Positions 35,519-45,759 of a stretch of 64,000 nucleotides of DNA are shown here, in pieces; positions within the stretch are counted from its first letter, which is position 1, and each line of letters opens with the position of its first letter. The DNA comes from Brytella acorum (lineage in GTDB: Bacteria > Pseudomonadota > Alphaproteobacteria > Acetobacterales > Acetobacteraceae): the NCBI RefSeq assembly GCF_029309905.1, contig NZ_JARBJP010000002.1, positions 248,001 to 312,000 of the forward strand, given 5' to 3'. The position numbers and the translations under genes are program-made. Under the pieces are notes generated by a model. It worked only from the letters and a program-made list of their open reading frames with translations. It searched no databases and had not been told where the DNA came from.

Positions 35519-37039
35519 TCAACCCTTGTTCTGGGCCGCGTAATAGGCGCTCACGTCATGCCACAGCGCGCTGCGGCTGGTGGGGCGCGCGTAGAGCATG
35601 TGGCCCCCCGCATAGAGATGCAGGCTGATCCGGTCCGCGCCCACCGGAATATGATCGCGCGTCCAGCGGCTGGTGCCGAAGGGGCAGGCCATGTCGAAAT
35701 ATCCGTTGGCGACGAACACATGAAGACTTGGATCGAGGGCGAGCAGCTTGCGCAGGACCGGCGTCTGCTCGGTCAGGAAGCCATGCGGTCCGTAATTCCA
35801 CGAACCGTTCACCTTCATGCTCAGAAGTTCGTAGGTCAGCTCTGTTTTGAAGCCCAGTTCATTGGCGACGTAGCCCGTAAACGCATTGCCATAGGCGCGA
35901 CCGAAGCCGGATAGCGTCATTTCCGGGCTGTTCTCGTTATCGATGCCATCCGGGTACGGATCGGCGATGGTCTGCGTGAAGTCATACAGTCCATGCAGAC
36001 GACCGTCGCGCGAGCGCACGTCATGGGACATCGGATCGAGCGCGCCGCTCTGTTTGGCGACGACCGCTTCGGGGATACCCGTTTTTTGCGAAACTTCCGT
36101 ATAGAATTTCGTGGCGGCTTCGCCCTTGGGTGGAACGTTGGCCAGCGTGCTCAGATAGGGGCCGAGCGCGTAGCTGTAGGCAGCATCGACGGCCTCCGGC
36201 GTCAGTTGATGCGTTTCGTCGAGATGGGAGGCGATGAAGCTCGGCAGGATCATCGCCGCGCCCAGCGGATTGTTGCCGGTGATGTAGTTCATTTCGATGG
36301 CGGGCGAGATCATGACGATGCCGTTGACGATCAGGTTCTGCTCTTCCTGTAGAGCATTGGCGACCTGAATGGAGCGCACGCCGCCATAACTCTCGCCGAC
36401 GAGATAATGGGGCGATGCCTGTCGCGCGTTATCGCCGGTCCAGAGCTGGATGATCTTGGCAAAGGCCGACGCGTCTTCCTTCACGCCGTAATAGAGTTTG
36501 GCGGCTTTTTCGTCGTCGAGCGGGCGGCTGTAGCCGGTGCCGACAGCATCGATGAAAACCATATCGGTGGCAGGAAGCCATGTGTCGGGATTGTCGACGA
36601 GCTTGCCGTTCGCGCCGTCCGTCGGGTTGTTGGCGGGAAATTCCAGGACTTTCGGACCTGCCGCCCCGAGGTTGAGATAGGCCGAACCGGCCCCCGGACC
36701 GCCATTGAAGAAGAAGGAGACCGGGCGGTTCGCCGGGCTCGCGCCATCCTGCGTATAGGCGATGTAGAACACCTTGGCAGATGGCTCGCCCTTGTCGTCG
36801 CGGAGCGTCACGGTCCCGGCATGGGCCGTATAGCTGATGACATGGCCGCCTGCCGTGAGCTTGTGATGCGTCACGGAATCCGCCGGGAGCAGCCCGGCGA
36901 GGCCGTCTTTCTTGTCAGCCGGTTTGTCGGCGATCTTTTCGACGGTCTTTTCGGCAGCGAGGGCGGGCGTCCAGCCGGTCGACAGGGCGACGGGCAGGGC
37001 GGAGGTGAGCAGCAGTGCTGCAAGGGAGGGTCGGATCAT
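35519..37039 (-). CDS. Secreted serine carboxypeptidase (peptidase S10)
   Basis: Exported protein of 506 residues with a signal peptide ending near ALAA (about 29). The S10 landmarks are FFFNGGPGAGSAY (oxyanion region), the nucleophile in GESYGG, Asp in NGYFDMACP and His in YAGGHMLY. It should remove C-terminal residues from peptides in the periplasm. The gene follows the TonB-dependent receptor on the same strand, with a terminator-like hairpin between, so the two may be functionally linked in peptide use, but this is inference. Confidence 0.9.
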   Translation of the reverse strand: MIRPSLAALLLTSALPVALSTGWTPALAAEKTVEKIADKPADKKDGLAGLLPADSVTHHKLTAGGHVISYTAHAGTVTLRDDKGEPSAKVFYIAYTQDGASPANRPVSFFFNGGPGAGSAYLNLGAAGPKVLEFPANNPTDGANGKLVDNPDTWLPATDMVFIDAVGTGYSRPLDDEKAAKLYYGVKEDASAFAKIIQLWTGDNARQASPHYLVGESYGGVRSIQVANALQEEQNLIVNGIVMISPAIEMNYITGNNPLGAAMILPSFIASHLDETHQLTPEAVDAAYSYALGPYLSTLANVPPKGEAATKFYTEVSQKTGIPEAVVAKQSGALDPMSHDVRSRDGRLHGLYDFTQTIADPYPDGIDNENSPEMTLSGFGRAYGNAFTGYVANELGFKTELTYELLSMKVNGSWNYGPHGFLTEQTPVLRKLLALDPSLHVFVANGYFDMACPFGTSRWTRDHIPVGADRISLHLYAGGHMLYARPTSRSALWHDVSAYYAAQNKG

Positions 37040-37083
37040 TGGGCGATCGTAGTGAAACCACCGTCATGCGCCAATGACGTAAC

Positions 37084-37119
37084 ATTAAATAAGGAAGCCG
37101 ACACGAAAGGTCGGCTTCC
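37084..37119 (-). terminator. Rho-independent terminator after the TonB-dependent receptor
   Basis: On the minus strand GGAAGCCGAC and GTCGGCTTCC form a perfect 10-bp GC-rich stem with a 7-base loop, followed by TTATTTAAT. It lies just past the receptor stop and before the carboxypeptidase start. Confidence 0.8.
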
Positions 37120-37131
37120 CTGAACGACGGA

Positions 37132-40100
37132 TCAGAAATCCGCCTGGATGGCGATGTTGAAGCTGCGGCCGATCACCGCGTCATAGTAACGCTGCAGCGA
37201 GCCGACATACGGATATTGCGGCTTCGCATCGAACACGTTGTTCATCATGAAATTGACATGATAATGCGTGGCGAACTGATAGCCGATCGTCGTGTTGAAC
37301 ATGAAATACTGCTTGAAGTTCTGGTTTTCGTTCACGTCGTCGGCGACGTTCAACTGATACTTGGCGCCGCCATAATAGATCATCTGCCACTGGAAGCTGA
37401 GGGGGCCGCGATCGTAATTGATGTTGGTCGTGAAATGATCCTGCGGCGTCGCCGTATTGCCGAATTCGGTATAGGTGTTCGCCAGATAGGTTCTGCTGTT
37501 TTTGATGTAGTGCATATAGCTGACGGTCGTCGAAACCTCGCCCGCATCCTCGGGCAGGCCAAGACGGCGCAGCGGCAGGGAATAGGCCATCATGGCCGAG
37601 AGGCCCTGCATTTCCTGCTGGCCGATATTGTAGTATCCGTCATTGAAGTTCGTGATCTGGTGATTGGAACCGCGTGTGAACTGCTGGCACATGTTCTGCC
37701 CGCTGATGATCACGTTCGGATACGAGGGAGAATCGTAGCACGAGGCCATGAGATCGCCAACGCTAAGGGATTCGATCTCGTGACGGATGCGGATGTTGGT
37801 ATACATGGCGGTGAGCTGGAAGCCGCGCACCCAGCGCGGCGTCGCGGTGAAGCCGCCTTCGAAGGAGTCCGCGGATTCGTTCTGCAGATGCGAATTGCCG
37901 CTGACCGTTCCCAGAACGGTATAGTTGTTGATGTTGGACTGGAAGCCAGACGGGATGCCGGCGCGGGCACAGTTCGCCGCCCGGATCGCCGGATTGGGAC
38001 CGGAAGAGATGAACTCCGATGAGCAGGGATCGGCGCCATCGTCATAGCTCGATCCACGCGGCGAGTAGAGCTCCGTGATCGACGGCGCGCGCAGGGCGCG
38101 GGTGTAGTTGCCCTTGAAGGTGATGTCGCGCGTCGGAGAGTAGGCGCCACCAGCCGAATAAGTCCAGAAGCCACCAGTGACGGAGTTGTAGACATATCGA
38201 CCTGCCGCATGGGCGGCGAGGTTATAGACACCCATGACCTGCATTTTCGGCGAGACGAGCGGAACGTCGAGTTCGCCGAAGGCTTCATGCGTGTGGAAGG
38301 CGCCGCTGGTCGGCATGACCGGAATCAGATCGCCATAAGGCTGATAGGTGCCGTCGCTCATGGCTTCGCCCTGCTCGAAGGCGCCAGGATTGAAGTGAAA
38401 ATCCTCGCGACGATGCTCATAGCCCAGGACGTAGCGGACGTCACCGGCGGGAAGTGTGACGATCTTGCTCTTGATGTCGGCGATGATGTCGAACTGCGCG
38501 TTCTGCTGGTTCTGGCTGCTCTCGGTCGTGATGTATCTATAGGCCGCGTTGCTGGCCTGCCCGTTGCCGAACGGGTTGAGCGGCGCACAGGTCTCGGACA
38601 TCGTCGCCAGCGTCGAGTTCGTATACGGCGCACAGGTAATCTGTCCGTTGGCGCCAACGACGGAATTCAGGGCATTCTCGTAATTCTGCGTCACGGGCTC
38701 GGGCTGGTAGGTGGTGGCCATTGAGCGCCCGTAAGTGCCTTTTACCTCCCACTGGAAATTGCGATGTCCGACATCGAAATCGCCATTCAAACCGCTGACA
38801 AAACGAAACAGGCGGTTATCGGTGGTGAAATTTTCAAGCGCGTAATCGGTGCTGTTGCGCGACAGATAGAAATGATCGGTCGGTAAACCATTGGCGGCGA
38901 GCGCGTTGACGATCGTCGAGCGTTCGGCGCTCGTGAGGAACGGATTGTTGGTGTTCAGATAGAGATTGCCGTTAGCGTTGCCGATCGTCGGGTCGGAGGC
39001 ACCGACCATCGCGGACCCGAAGAGTGCGGTATTGTAGTACCCCGACGTTGCAGCGCCTTCCGCGTGTCCCTGCTGATAAAAGGCATCGATCATGCCGTGC
39101 AGGTGCTGCGTGAAATCGTAGCGAATGGTCGTCGTGAGATTCAGACGCTGCTGGGGCGAAACGATATTCCCATATGCGTTGTTGGGATAACCGTTGCCCC
39201 CGAACGCATCGAGTTGATCGCCGGAAGGAATGCCTGTGTTCAGTGGGATCAAGCTCTGGCCGTTAGGACTAAACATGAGGGTCTGGCCAGCGGCATTGGC
39301 GATACCCACGTTGTTTTGGCCGCCAAGGTTAGGAATGCCGTCCGTGAGTGCTGGGATTCCGTTCTGCGAGTAGGTGATGTTGCGCGAGTCGCGCCCCAGA
39401 ATATATTGATATTTGCCGTTGCTGTCGGCGTTCTGAAGGTAGGTCTGCTGGTCCTGACCGGCCCATTTGGAACGTGCCGAGACGGGAAGACCCATCTGCT
39501 GGTTATATTCCGCGTCGAACACGATCTTTCCGCGATCATGGTCGAAATGCGTGCCCGTGAGCAGATAGGTGCGATAGCTGCCGCCGTCGCCGCGCTGCGT
39601 GAAATCTCCCTGACCGTTCATGCGGACGCCCTGGAAATCGTCGTTCAACTGATAGTTGACCGTTCCTGCGATCGCATCCGAGCCGTAGATCGGCGCGCCA
39701 CCGATGGCCATGGTCGTGACGTTCTTGAGCATTGAGGTCGGGATGACGCTGGCATCGACCGGCGAACCGGCGACGGTACCGAACACAGAGGATGAAGCGT
39801 CGGACACGAAGCGCATGCCGTCGACCAAGCTGAGCGTGCGTTGCGATCCGAGATTGAACATGTTGGGCAGGAACTGACCGGCCCCGTAAGATCCCTGGCT
39901 GCCGACAGGGCTGTTGTCGCCGGTTGAGAAGGCCGGGTTCTCATTCATGAGCGCCATGCCGATATTGGTATAGCCGCGCTTGGAAATCTGTTCCGCGCCC
40001 AGCGTCTGGGTCGGGAACATGTCGGAAATCTGGTTCTGACTCAGGCGCGAACCGACGACGGTGATCTGCTCGCTATTGGAAGGCGTTTTCCCTTTTCTGA

Positions 40101-40374
40101 GCGCCGCGGACTTCACCGAAAGTGACGATGTCGACGCCGGAACCGGGGCGGCAACGGCGCTTGGAGCTGTGGCGGGCGCTTGCGCGTTCCCCGTCGTCGA
40201 CGACGAAGCCGCTGACTTCGCTGATGTTTTGCCGTGCGTCTTCTTATGGGTCGACGTGTTGCTTTGTGCGGCGAAGGAGGGGGAGAGTGTCAGAAGTGAT
40301 GTCGCTGCGACGGTGGTGAGCAACGAGAGATGACGTAAGACACGTTTGCGCTGCATTGAGACAATATCCTGCAT
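37132..40374 (-). CDS. Large TonB-dependent outer-membrane receptor
   Basis: About 1080 residues from the ATG at 40374; ATG at 40356 is an alternative nearer the signal peptide (MQRKRVLRHL). After the signal comes an unusual Ser/Thr/Ala/Pro-rich linker of about 75 residues, then the TonB-box-like EQITVVGSRL, a plug domain (GYTNIGMALM, LGSQRTLSLVDGMR) and a beta-barrel ending in FNIAIQADF with terminal Phe. No Fur-box-like site was found in the 207-base upstream region, so an iron-siderophore role is not indicated. The neighbouring S10 carboxypeptidase hints at peptide import. The ligand is unknown. Confidence 0.9.
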   Translation of the reverse strand: MQDIVSMQRKRVLRHLSLLTTVAATSLLTLSPSFAAQSNTSTHKKTHGKTSAKSAASSSTTGNAQAPATAPSAVAAPVPASTSSLSVKSAALRKGKTPSNSEQITVVGSRLSQNQISDMFPTQTLGAEQISKRGYTNIGMALMNENPAFSTGDNSPVGSQGSYGAGQFLPNMFNLGSQRTLSLVDGMRFVSDASSSVFGTVAGSPVDASVIPTSMLKNVTTMAIGGAPIYGSDAIAGTVNYQLNDDFQGVRMNGQGDFTQRGDGGSYRTYLLTGTHFDHDRGKIVFDAEYNQQMGLPVSARSKWAGQDQQTYLQNADSNGKYQYILGRDSRNITYSQNGIPALTDGIPNLGGQNNVGIANAAGQTLMFSPNGQSLIPLNTGIPSGDQLDAFGGNGYPNNAYGNIVSPQQRLNLTTTIRYDFTQHLHGMIDAFYQQGHAEGAATSGYYNTALFGSAMVGASDPTIGNANGNLYLNTNNPFLTSAERSTIVNALAANGLPTDHFYLSRNSTDYALENFTTDNRLFRFVSGLNGDFDVGHRNFQWEVKGTYGRSMATTYQPEPVTQNYENALNSVVGANGQITCAPYTNSTLATMSETCAPLNPFGNGQASNAAYRYITTESSQNQQNAQFDIIADIKSKIVTLPAGDVRYVLGYEHRREDFHFNPGAFEQGEAMSDGTYQPYGDLIPVMPTSGAFHTHEAFGELDVPLVSPKMQVMGVYNLAAHAAGRYVYNSVTGGFWTYSAGGAYSPTRDITFKGNYTRALRAPSITELYSPRGSSYDDGADPCSSEFISSGPNPAIRAANCARAGIPSGFQSNINNYTVLGTVSGNSHLQNESADSFEGGFTATPRWVRGFQLTAMYTNIRIRHEIESLSVGDLMASCYDSPSYPNVIISGQNMCQQFTRGSNHQITNFNDGYYNIGQQEMQGLSAMMAYSLPLRRLGLPEDAGEVSTTVSYMHYIKNSRTYLANTYTEFGNTATPQDHFTTNINYDRGPLSFQWQMIYYGGAKYQLNVADDVNENQNFKQYFMFNTTIGYQFATHYHVNFMMNNVFDAKPQYPYVGSLQRYYDAVIGRSFNIAIQADF

Positions 40375-40454
40375 CCAGTGATGCCCCAACGATAAGAAGG
40401 ACATTTTTTGACACAATTAAAACATGCCGCTTTGTTGCACTATCATGACGTAGC

Positions 40455-40470
40455 GTTGCAACATGGCAAC
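40455..40470. promoter_or_regulatory. Short inverted repeat in the receptor/uvrB intergenic region
   Basis: GTTGC and GCAAC flank a 6-base spacer (40455-40470) about 80 bases upstream of the receptor start, and related GTTGC/ATGTTGC words recur nearby. It could be an operator for either divergent gene. Weak evidence. Confidence 0.25.
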
Positions 40471-40581
40471 ATGCTATGTCGGATTTGAAATGAATGGAGA
40501 GGGTGCGTCGAAATCTTCCCGCCTGCACAAACGGCGCCAAAGACGCTTGCAGAGCCGCCCGGGAAGGGCCATCTGCGTTTC

Positions 40582-42774
40582 ATGTCCAGTCGCGCCCGCT
40601 CCACGCTCGAAAACATCCCCGATCATCGCCTGACCGGCTTCCAGCCCGAGCGGCAGCCGGCCAAGGCGAAAACCCGTCGCATGGTCGTAAAGTCTGATTA
40701 CGAACCCGCTGGCGACCAGCCGACGGCGATCGGCGAGCTGGTGGGTGGCATCGAAAAGGGAGAGCGCGATCAGGTTCTTCTGGGCGTCACCGGATCGGGC
40801 AAGACGTTCTCCATGGCGAAAGTCATCGAGGCCACGCAGAAGCCGACGCTCATTCTCGCGCCCAACAAGACCCTCGCCGCCCAGCTTTATGGGGAAATGA
40901 AGCAGTTCTTCCCCGACAACGCGGTGGAATACTTCGTCTCGTATTACGACTACTACCAGCCCGAAGCCTATGTTCCACGGTCCGACACCTATATCGAGAA
41001 AGACAGCCAGATCAACGACCAGATCGACCGGATGCGTCATGCCGCGACCCAGGCTCTGCTGGAGCGCAATGACGTCATCATCGTGTCGTCCGTGTCGTGC
41101 ATCTACGGTATCGGCTCGGTCGAGACGTATTCCCGCATGGTCGTTCGGCTGGAGGCGGGCGGCAGCATCGACCGCGACCGACTCATCAAGGCGCTCGTCG
41201 AGTTGCAGTATCGTCGCAACGATGCCGCTTTCGAGCGCGGTACGTTCCGCGTGCGCGGCGAACAGGTGGATATTTTCCCGGTCCAGAACGAGGATCGTGC
41301 CTGGCGCGTTTCCCTGTTTGGCGACGAGATCGACGAAATCACGGAATTTGATCCGCTGACGGGCTCAAAAACCGCTGATCTTGCCGAAATCAGCATTTAC
41401 GCGAACTCCCATTATGTCACGCCGCGCCCGACGCTTAATCAGGCGATGATCGGAATCAAGCAGGAATTGCGCGACCGTCTCGCGCAGTTCAACGCCGACG
41501 GTAAACTCCTCGAAGCCGAGCGCCTCCAGCAGCGCACGACCTTCGATCTGGAAATGATCGAGACGACCGGCGCGTGCAAGGGAATCGAGAACTACTCGCG
41601 CTATCTTTCAGGGCGCGGTCCCGGCGACCCGCCGCCGACCTTGTTCGAATATCTGCCTGAGGACGCGCTCCTGATCGTCGATGAAAGCCACGTCACCGTG
41701 CCGCAGATCGGCGGCATGGCGCGGGGAGATTTCGCCCGGAAGCAGACGCTCTCGGAGTTTGGGTTCCGCCTGCCGTCCTGCCTCGATAACCGGCCTCTGA
41801 CCTTCGACGAATGGAACAGCTTCCGTCCGCAGTCGCTTTTCGTCAGTGCGACGCCCGGCCCGTGGGAAATGAACCAGACGGGCGGCGTTTTCGCCGAGCA
41901 GGTCATCCGCCCGACGGGCCTGATCGATCCCGTCACCATCGTCCGTCCCGTGGAAGGGCAGGTCGATGACCTGCTGGCCGAGGCACGCCACACCATCGCG
42001 CAGGGCGGTCGCGTGCTCGTGACGACGCTGACCAAGCGCATGTCGGAAGATCTCACCGAATATCTCGGGGAGGCGGGCATCAAGGTCCGTTATCTGCACT
42101 CGGATGTGGACACGCTCGAACGCATCGAAATCATCCGCGACCTGCGTGTTGGCGCGTTCGATGTGCTGGTGGGGATCAATCTCCTGCGTGAGGGGCTGGA
42201 TATTCCCGAATGCTCGCTTGTCGCCATTCTCGATGCCGACAAGGAAGGGTTTCTGCGCAGCAAGACGTCGCTGATCCAGACGATCGGTCGCGCGGCGCGC
42301 AACGTCGATGGGCGCGTGATGCTTTATGCGGACAAGATCACGGATAGTCTCCGCTACGCGATCGACGAAACCGCCCGCAGGCGCGCGCGACAGACGGCAT
42401 GGAACGAGGCGCATGGCATCACTCCGCAAACGGTGAAGACCAAAATCGGCGATGCCCTGTCGTCGGTGTTCGAGCAGGATTACGTCACGGTGGCGCCGGA
42501 TGCTCAGGGCGATACCCAGGAATTCGTCGGAAAGTCACTGGGGGTATCGATCCAGGATCTCGAGAAGCGCATGCGCGAAGCGGCCGCGAATCTCGACTTC
42601 GAACAGGCGGCGCGTCTGCGTGACGAAGTCCGCAGGCTCGAAGCCATCGAACTCGGAATCGAACCTCCTCCCGTCGCGGCTCTTCAGAAGCGCAAGGGCG
42701 AGCGAGTCCCCAGGCCGCTCGGACCGGGCGGGGGCGGCTACGATCCTGCAAAGAAAAAGGGGCGGCGGCGTTAG
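40582..42774 (+). CDS. uvrB: UvrABC excision repair subunit B
   Basis: DNA-damage-recognition helicase-like subunit of nucleotide excision repair. Walker A GVTGSGKT is at residues 68-75, the beta-hairpin with [10 protein letters not shown] follows, [10 protein letters not shown] is the DEAD-like motif, LREGLDIPE and IGRAARN are the later helicase motifs, and the UVR motif that binds UvrC is near the C-terminus (about 655-690). It has 730 residues; the first 35 are extra compared with typical UvrB and the ATG at 40681 could be the true start. The tail is Lys/Arg/Gly-rich. Confidence 0.96.
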   Translation: MSSRARSTLENIPDHRLTGFQPERQPAKAKTRRMVVKSDYEPAGDQPTAIGELVGGIEKGERDQVLLGVTGSGKTFSMAKVIEATQKPTLILAPNKTLAAQLYGEMKQFFPDNAVEYFVSYYDYYQPEAYVPRSDTYIEKDSQINDQIDRMRHAATQALLERNDVIIVSSVSCIYGIGSVETYSRMVVRLEAGGSIDRDRLIKALVELQYRRNDAAFERGTFRVRGEQVDIFPVQNEDRAWRVSLFGDEIDEITEFDPLTGSKTADLAEISIYANSHYVTPRPTLNQAMIGIKQELRDRLAQFNADGKLLEAERLQQRTTFDLEMIETTGACKGIENYSRYLSGRGPGDPPPTLFEYLPEDALLIVDESHVTVPQIGGMARGDFARKQTLSEFGFRLPSCLDNRPLTFDEWNSFRPQSLFVSATPGPWEMNQTGGVFAEQVIRPTGLIDPVTIVRPVEGQVDDLLAEARHTIAQGGRVLVTTLTKRMSEDLTEYLGEAGIKVRYLHSDVDTLERIEIIRDLRVGAFDVLVGINLLREGLDIPECSLVAILDADKEGFLRSKTSLIQTIGRAARNVDGRVMLYADKITDSLRYAIDETARRRARQTAWNEAHGITPQTVKTKIGDALSSVFEQDYVTVAPDAQGDTQEFVGKSLGVSIQDLEKRMREAAANLDFEQAARLRDEVRRLEAIELGIEPPPVAALQKRKGERVPRPLGPGGGGYDPAKKKGRRR

Positions 42775-42825
42775 TCTGCGGCTGCGGCACACGATAAGAA
42801 ACCGGCGGAAAGAAGGACCACGAAC

Positions 42826-43731
42826 ATGATCGAACTGACAAAAGGCACGCATCGCGTGGGACTGCTTCCCGAGACCGGGGGCAGCATCGCCTATTGGAAA
42901 GTCAACGACGCCGACATTCTGAGCCCCGTGGCGGATGAGCGGCTTGCGGCGTTCGAAGGCCAGGCCGTCGCCGCCTATCCGCTGGTGCCCTATTCAGGCC
43001 GGATCGCGGGTGCCGGGTTCTCGTTCGAAGGGCAGGATTACGCGCTTACGCCGAATTTCGGCGGCGAGAGCAATGCCATTCATGGCAATGGATGGGCGCA
43101 TGCATGGACCGTGGCTCAGCAGGACCCGGATCGCGCCATTCTGCTGTTCGACCATACGCCGGATACCGAGGAGCGCGCGCGCGAATGGCCGTTCGCCTAT
43201 CGCTGCGTCATGTCGTTCGTGCTGCATGAAGACGGGCTGAGCGTCGAAATGGTCGTCGTCAATCGCGATGAAAAGCCGCAGCCGGTCGGATTTGGTTTTC
43301 ATCCCTTTTTCGTCAAGGGCGCGGCGGCCACGCTTGGCTTCAAGGCGCGCGGTGTCTGGGAGAACGGAGCGGGGCAGGTGCCGACCACGCATCTCCTGCT
43401 GGACGACGATGCCGGGCTTCGCTGGTCGTTCGAAAAGGCGCGCGATCTCAAGGATGTGTCCGTCGATAACTGCTTCTCGGGGTGGGATGGCGAGGCCGAG
43501 CTCGCCGAACGTGAAGCCGAGTTCAGCGTGCGGATCGAAGCCGATCCGGTCTTTCAGCATCTCGTGGTCTACACGGCTCCGGACAAGCCCTTCGTCGCGG
43601 TCGAGCCCGTAACGAACATGGGTGACGCGGTCCACCATTCCGAAGTCATGGAACGGGGGCTGCATGTGCTCGCGCCGGGCGGGCGGGTCAACGGCACCAT
43701 ACGTTTCCGAATCGTGGACCGCCGTGGCTGA
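42826..43731 (+). CDS. Aldose 1-epimerase family protein
   Basis: Galactose-mutarotase-fold protein of 301 residues that interconverts sugar anomers. The N-terminal PLVPYSGRI block, AIHGNGWAHAW with its histidine, FGFHPFF with the second catalytic histidine and the C-terminal PFVAVEPVTNMGDAV with the acidic residue are typical of the aldose epimerase family. The natural sugar is uncertain. It lies 51 bases after uvrB, and its stop overlaps the GTG start of greB. Confidence 0.87.
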   Translation: MIELTKGTHRVGLLPETGGSIAYWKVNDADILSPVADERLAAFEGQAVAAYPLVPYSGRIAGAGFSFEGQDYALTPNFGGESNAIHGNGWAHAWTVAQQDPDRAILLFDHTPDTEERAREWPFAYRCVMSFVLHEDGLSVEMVVVNRDEKPQPVGFGFHPFFVKGAAATLGFKARGVWENGAGQVPTTHLLLDDDAGLRWSFEKARDLKDVSVDNCFSGWDGEAELAEREAEFSVRIEADPVFQHLVVYTAPDKPFVAVEPVTNMGDAVHHSEVMERGLHVLAPGGRVNGTIRFRIVDRRG

Positions 43732-44248
43732 GCCGCCCAAACCATCGCTCTCCCATTATCTCAGCCCCGCTGGCGCCGCCCGAATGGAGGCCGAGCTGAA
43801 AATGCTTTGCCGTGAGGAGCGTCCCAGGATCGTCGAAATCGTTTCCTGGGCTGCGGGGAACGGAGATCGATCCGAGAATGGCGATTATATCTATGGCAAG
43901 CGTCGTCTGCGGGAGATCGATCGGCGGATTCGTTTCCTGAGCAAGCGGCTCGAAGATTCCATCATCGTCGATCCCGCCGCCCAGACGACGCGCGATCGGG
44001 TCTTTTTTGGCGCGACCGTGACATATGTCGATGAAGCGGACAGCGAACATCGCGTCACGATCCTCGGTTGTGACGAAGTGGATATCGGGCGGGGCGAAGT
44101 GAGCCTTGTTTCGCCGATCGCACGCGCGCTGCTGCGAAGCAGGGTCGGCGACGAGGTCACGCTCGCCACACCCGGCGGCGGCAGGGCGATCGAAATTCTC
44201 GAGATCGCCTATCCCGAAACAGTTGCGTCGCCCGACGCTGTTGTCTGA
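43724..44248 (+). CDS. greB: Transcription elongation factor GreB
   Basis: Rescues backtracked RNA polymerase by stimulating transcript cleavage. The N-terminal coiled coil (about 15-80) carries the acidic tip region NGDRSENGDYIYGKRRLREID, typical of the GreB branch, and the C-terminal FKBP-like domain (about 90-165) ends in ALLRSRVGDEVTL. The GTG at 43724, eight bases before the end of the epimerase gene, gives 174 residues; the longer frame from 43622 is epimerase shadow. Confidence 0.9.
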   Translation: MAEPPKPSLSHYLSPAGAARMEAELKMLCREERPRIVEIVSWAAGNGDRSENGDYIYGKRRLREIDRRIRFLSKRLEDSIIVDPAAQTTRDRVFFGATVTYVDEADSEHRVTILGCDEVDIGRGEVSLVSPIARALLRSRVGDEVTLATPGGGRAIEILEIAYPETVASPDAVV

Positions 44249-44340
44249 TCCGGCGGGCCGACCTTGCTATGCCCTGGAGGTCGCCCGATGATAGCCTTTC
44301 TGACGCTGGCCGCTGGCTGGCGGGTCTTCTCGGGAGCTGA

Positions 44341-45336
44341 ATGTCCATGACCCTTAAAATCGCCGTCCAGATGGATCCTCTCGAAGACGTGAACATCGAT
44401 GGCGACTCGACGTTTGCGATGATGCTTGAGGCTTCACGGCGCGGGTACGAGCTGTTCGTGTATGATTTCCGGAGCCTCCGTCTGCAGGAAGGCGCGCAGA
44501 GGCCGGACATGGACGGCAGGGGACGCCTGACCGCGACGGTGCGTCCGGTGCGTGTGCAACGTCAGCGTGGCGCCCATGCGCATTTCGACGCGCCGCGGAT
44601 CATGGATCTCGGCGAGACGGACGTCATTCTGATGCGTCAGGATCCGCCTTTCGACATGGCCTACATCACGGCGACGCATATGCTCGAACATGTGCATGGC
44701 GTCGGGTCCGGCAAAACTCTGGTGGTCAACGATCCGCGTGCCGTCCGGGATGCGCCGGAAAAACTTCTCGTGATGCATTATCCGCAACTTATGCCGCCGA
44801 CTCTGGTGACGTGGGATCGTGAGGCCATCACGGCGTTTCGCGAAAAGCATAAGGACATCATCATCAAGCCGCTCTTCGGAAACGGTGGTGCCGGAATTTT
44901 CCGTATTCGCGCCGATGACGAAAATTTCGCGTCCGTGCTCGAAATGCATTTCAGCCGCTCACGTGAGCCGTTGATGATCCAGCGCTACGAGCCGAAAGTC
45001 CGTCTTGGCGACAAGCGGATCATTCTGGCTGACGGACAGCCGATCGGGGCGATCAACCGCGTTCCCGCCAGCGGGGAAGCGCGCTCCAACATGCATGTGG
45101 GCGGGCGCGCGGAAGCCGTGAAACTGACGGCGCGCGACACCGAAATCTGCGAGACGATCGGAGCTTATCTTCGAGATAACGGTCTGATTTTCGTGGGTAT
45201 TGACGTGATCGGAGACTGGCTGACCGAAATCAACGTCACGTCTCCGACCGGCATGCAGGAACTCGACCGGTTCGAAAACATCAACAGTGCGGGGCTGATC
45301 TGGGACGCCATCGAAAAGCGTCTGCAAATCACCTGA
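44341..45336 (+). CDS. gshB: Glutathione synthetase
   Basis: ATP-grasp ligase joining gamma-glutamylcysteine and glycine. The N-terminal domain opens with IAVQMDPLEDVNI and the MRQDPPFDMAYITATHMLE motif; ATP-grasp residues include IIKPLFGNGGAGIFRI and EINVTSPTGMQELDRF at the C-terminus. It has 331 residues, close to the family norm. An ATG at 44347 is a near alternative start; GGGAG precedes both. Its product supplies glutathione for the formaldehyde pathway encoded near 26-29 kb. Confidence 0.95.
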   Translation: MSMTLKIAVQMDPLEDVNIDGDSTFAMMLEASRRGYELFVYDFRSLRLQEGAQRPDMDGRGRLTATVRPVRVQRQRGAHAHFDAPRIMDLGETDVILMRQDPPFDMAYITATHMLEHVHGVGSGKTLVVNDPRAVRDAPEKLLVMHYPQLMPPTLVTWDREAITAFREKHKDIIIKPLFGNGGAGIFRIRADDENFASVLEMHFSRSREPLMIQRYEPKVRLGDKRIILADGQPIGAINRVPASGEARSNMHVGGRAEAVKLTARDTEICETIGAYLRDNGLIFVGIDVIGDWLTEINVTSPTGMQELDRFENINSAGLIWDAIEKRLQIT

Positions 45337-45346
45337 ACGAGGAAGC

Positions 45347-45385
45347 GGGAAGGCGGCGATCAGGATTTTTTCTGATCGTCTTCCC
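45347..45385. other. Long interrupted hairpin between convergent genes
   Basis: GGGAAG pairs with CTTCCC and, inside it, CGATCAG pairs with CTGATCG around a T-rich loop. It begins 10 bases after the gshB stop and covers the last codons of the convergent small membrane-protein gene. It may slow or end gshB transcription, though no T-run follows the stem. Confidence 0.35.
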
Positions 45386-45557
45386 GACGCTTGAAGGAAA
45401 ATGGTTCCGGCATTTCGCCCTCGGGTGGAAGCAGCGGCTTGTCCCGTCCGAAACGGTTATGGAACCAGGCCGTGATGGGTGTGCGGAAAAACACGCCGAT
45501 CATGCCGCCCCAGAAGCAGATGGCCAGGAAACAGATGAAAATCTGGAGTGTCGTCAT
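45360..45557 (-). CDS. Small single-pass membrane protein, unknown function
   Basis: A 65-residue protein with one transmembrane helix (about 5-27, LQIFICFLAICFWGGMIGVFF) and a charged cytoplasmic tail ending in KRREDDQKKS. The ATG at 45557 follows a GGAGAG ribosome site, which supports it over the frame start at 45578. It is convergent with gshB and divergent from the methyltransferase gene. I do not recognise the family. The good ribosome site and clean helix argue it is real. Confidence 0.65.
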   Translation of the reverse strand: MTTLQIFICFLAICFWGGMIGVFFRTPITAWFHNRFGRDKPLLPPEGEMPEPFSFKRREDDQKKS

Positions 45558-45759
45558 GTTTCGTTCTCTCCGCTCCAACCGAGGCCGAATTGATGGAGGT
45601 CATACCTTCCGAATTGGCCGGGATGCAAACCACCTCTCGTCATCCGCGTCTTTATGCGGTAGTCCGCAGGAAGCAGACGTGTGAACATGGCGCGCGAGAC
45701 GACGCGTCACATGGGGAAACAGACCAGTTGCCGAATAGCCGTCGCGTGAGAGGAGCCTG

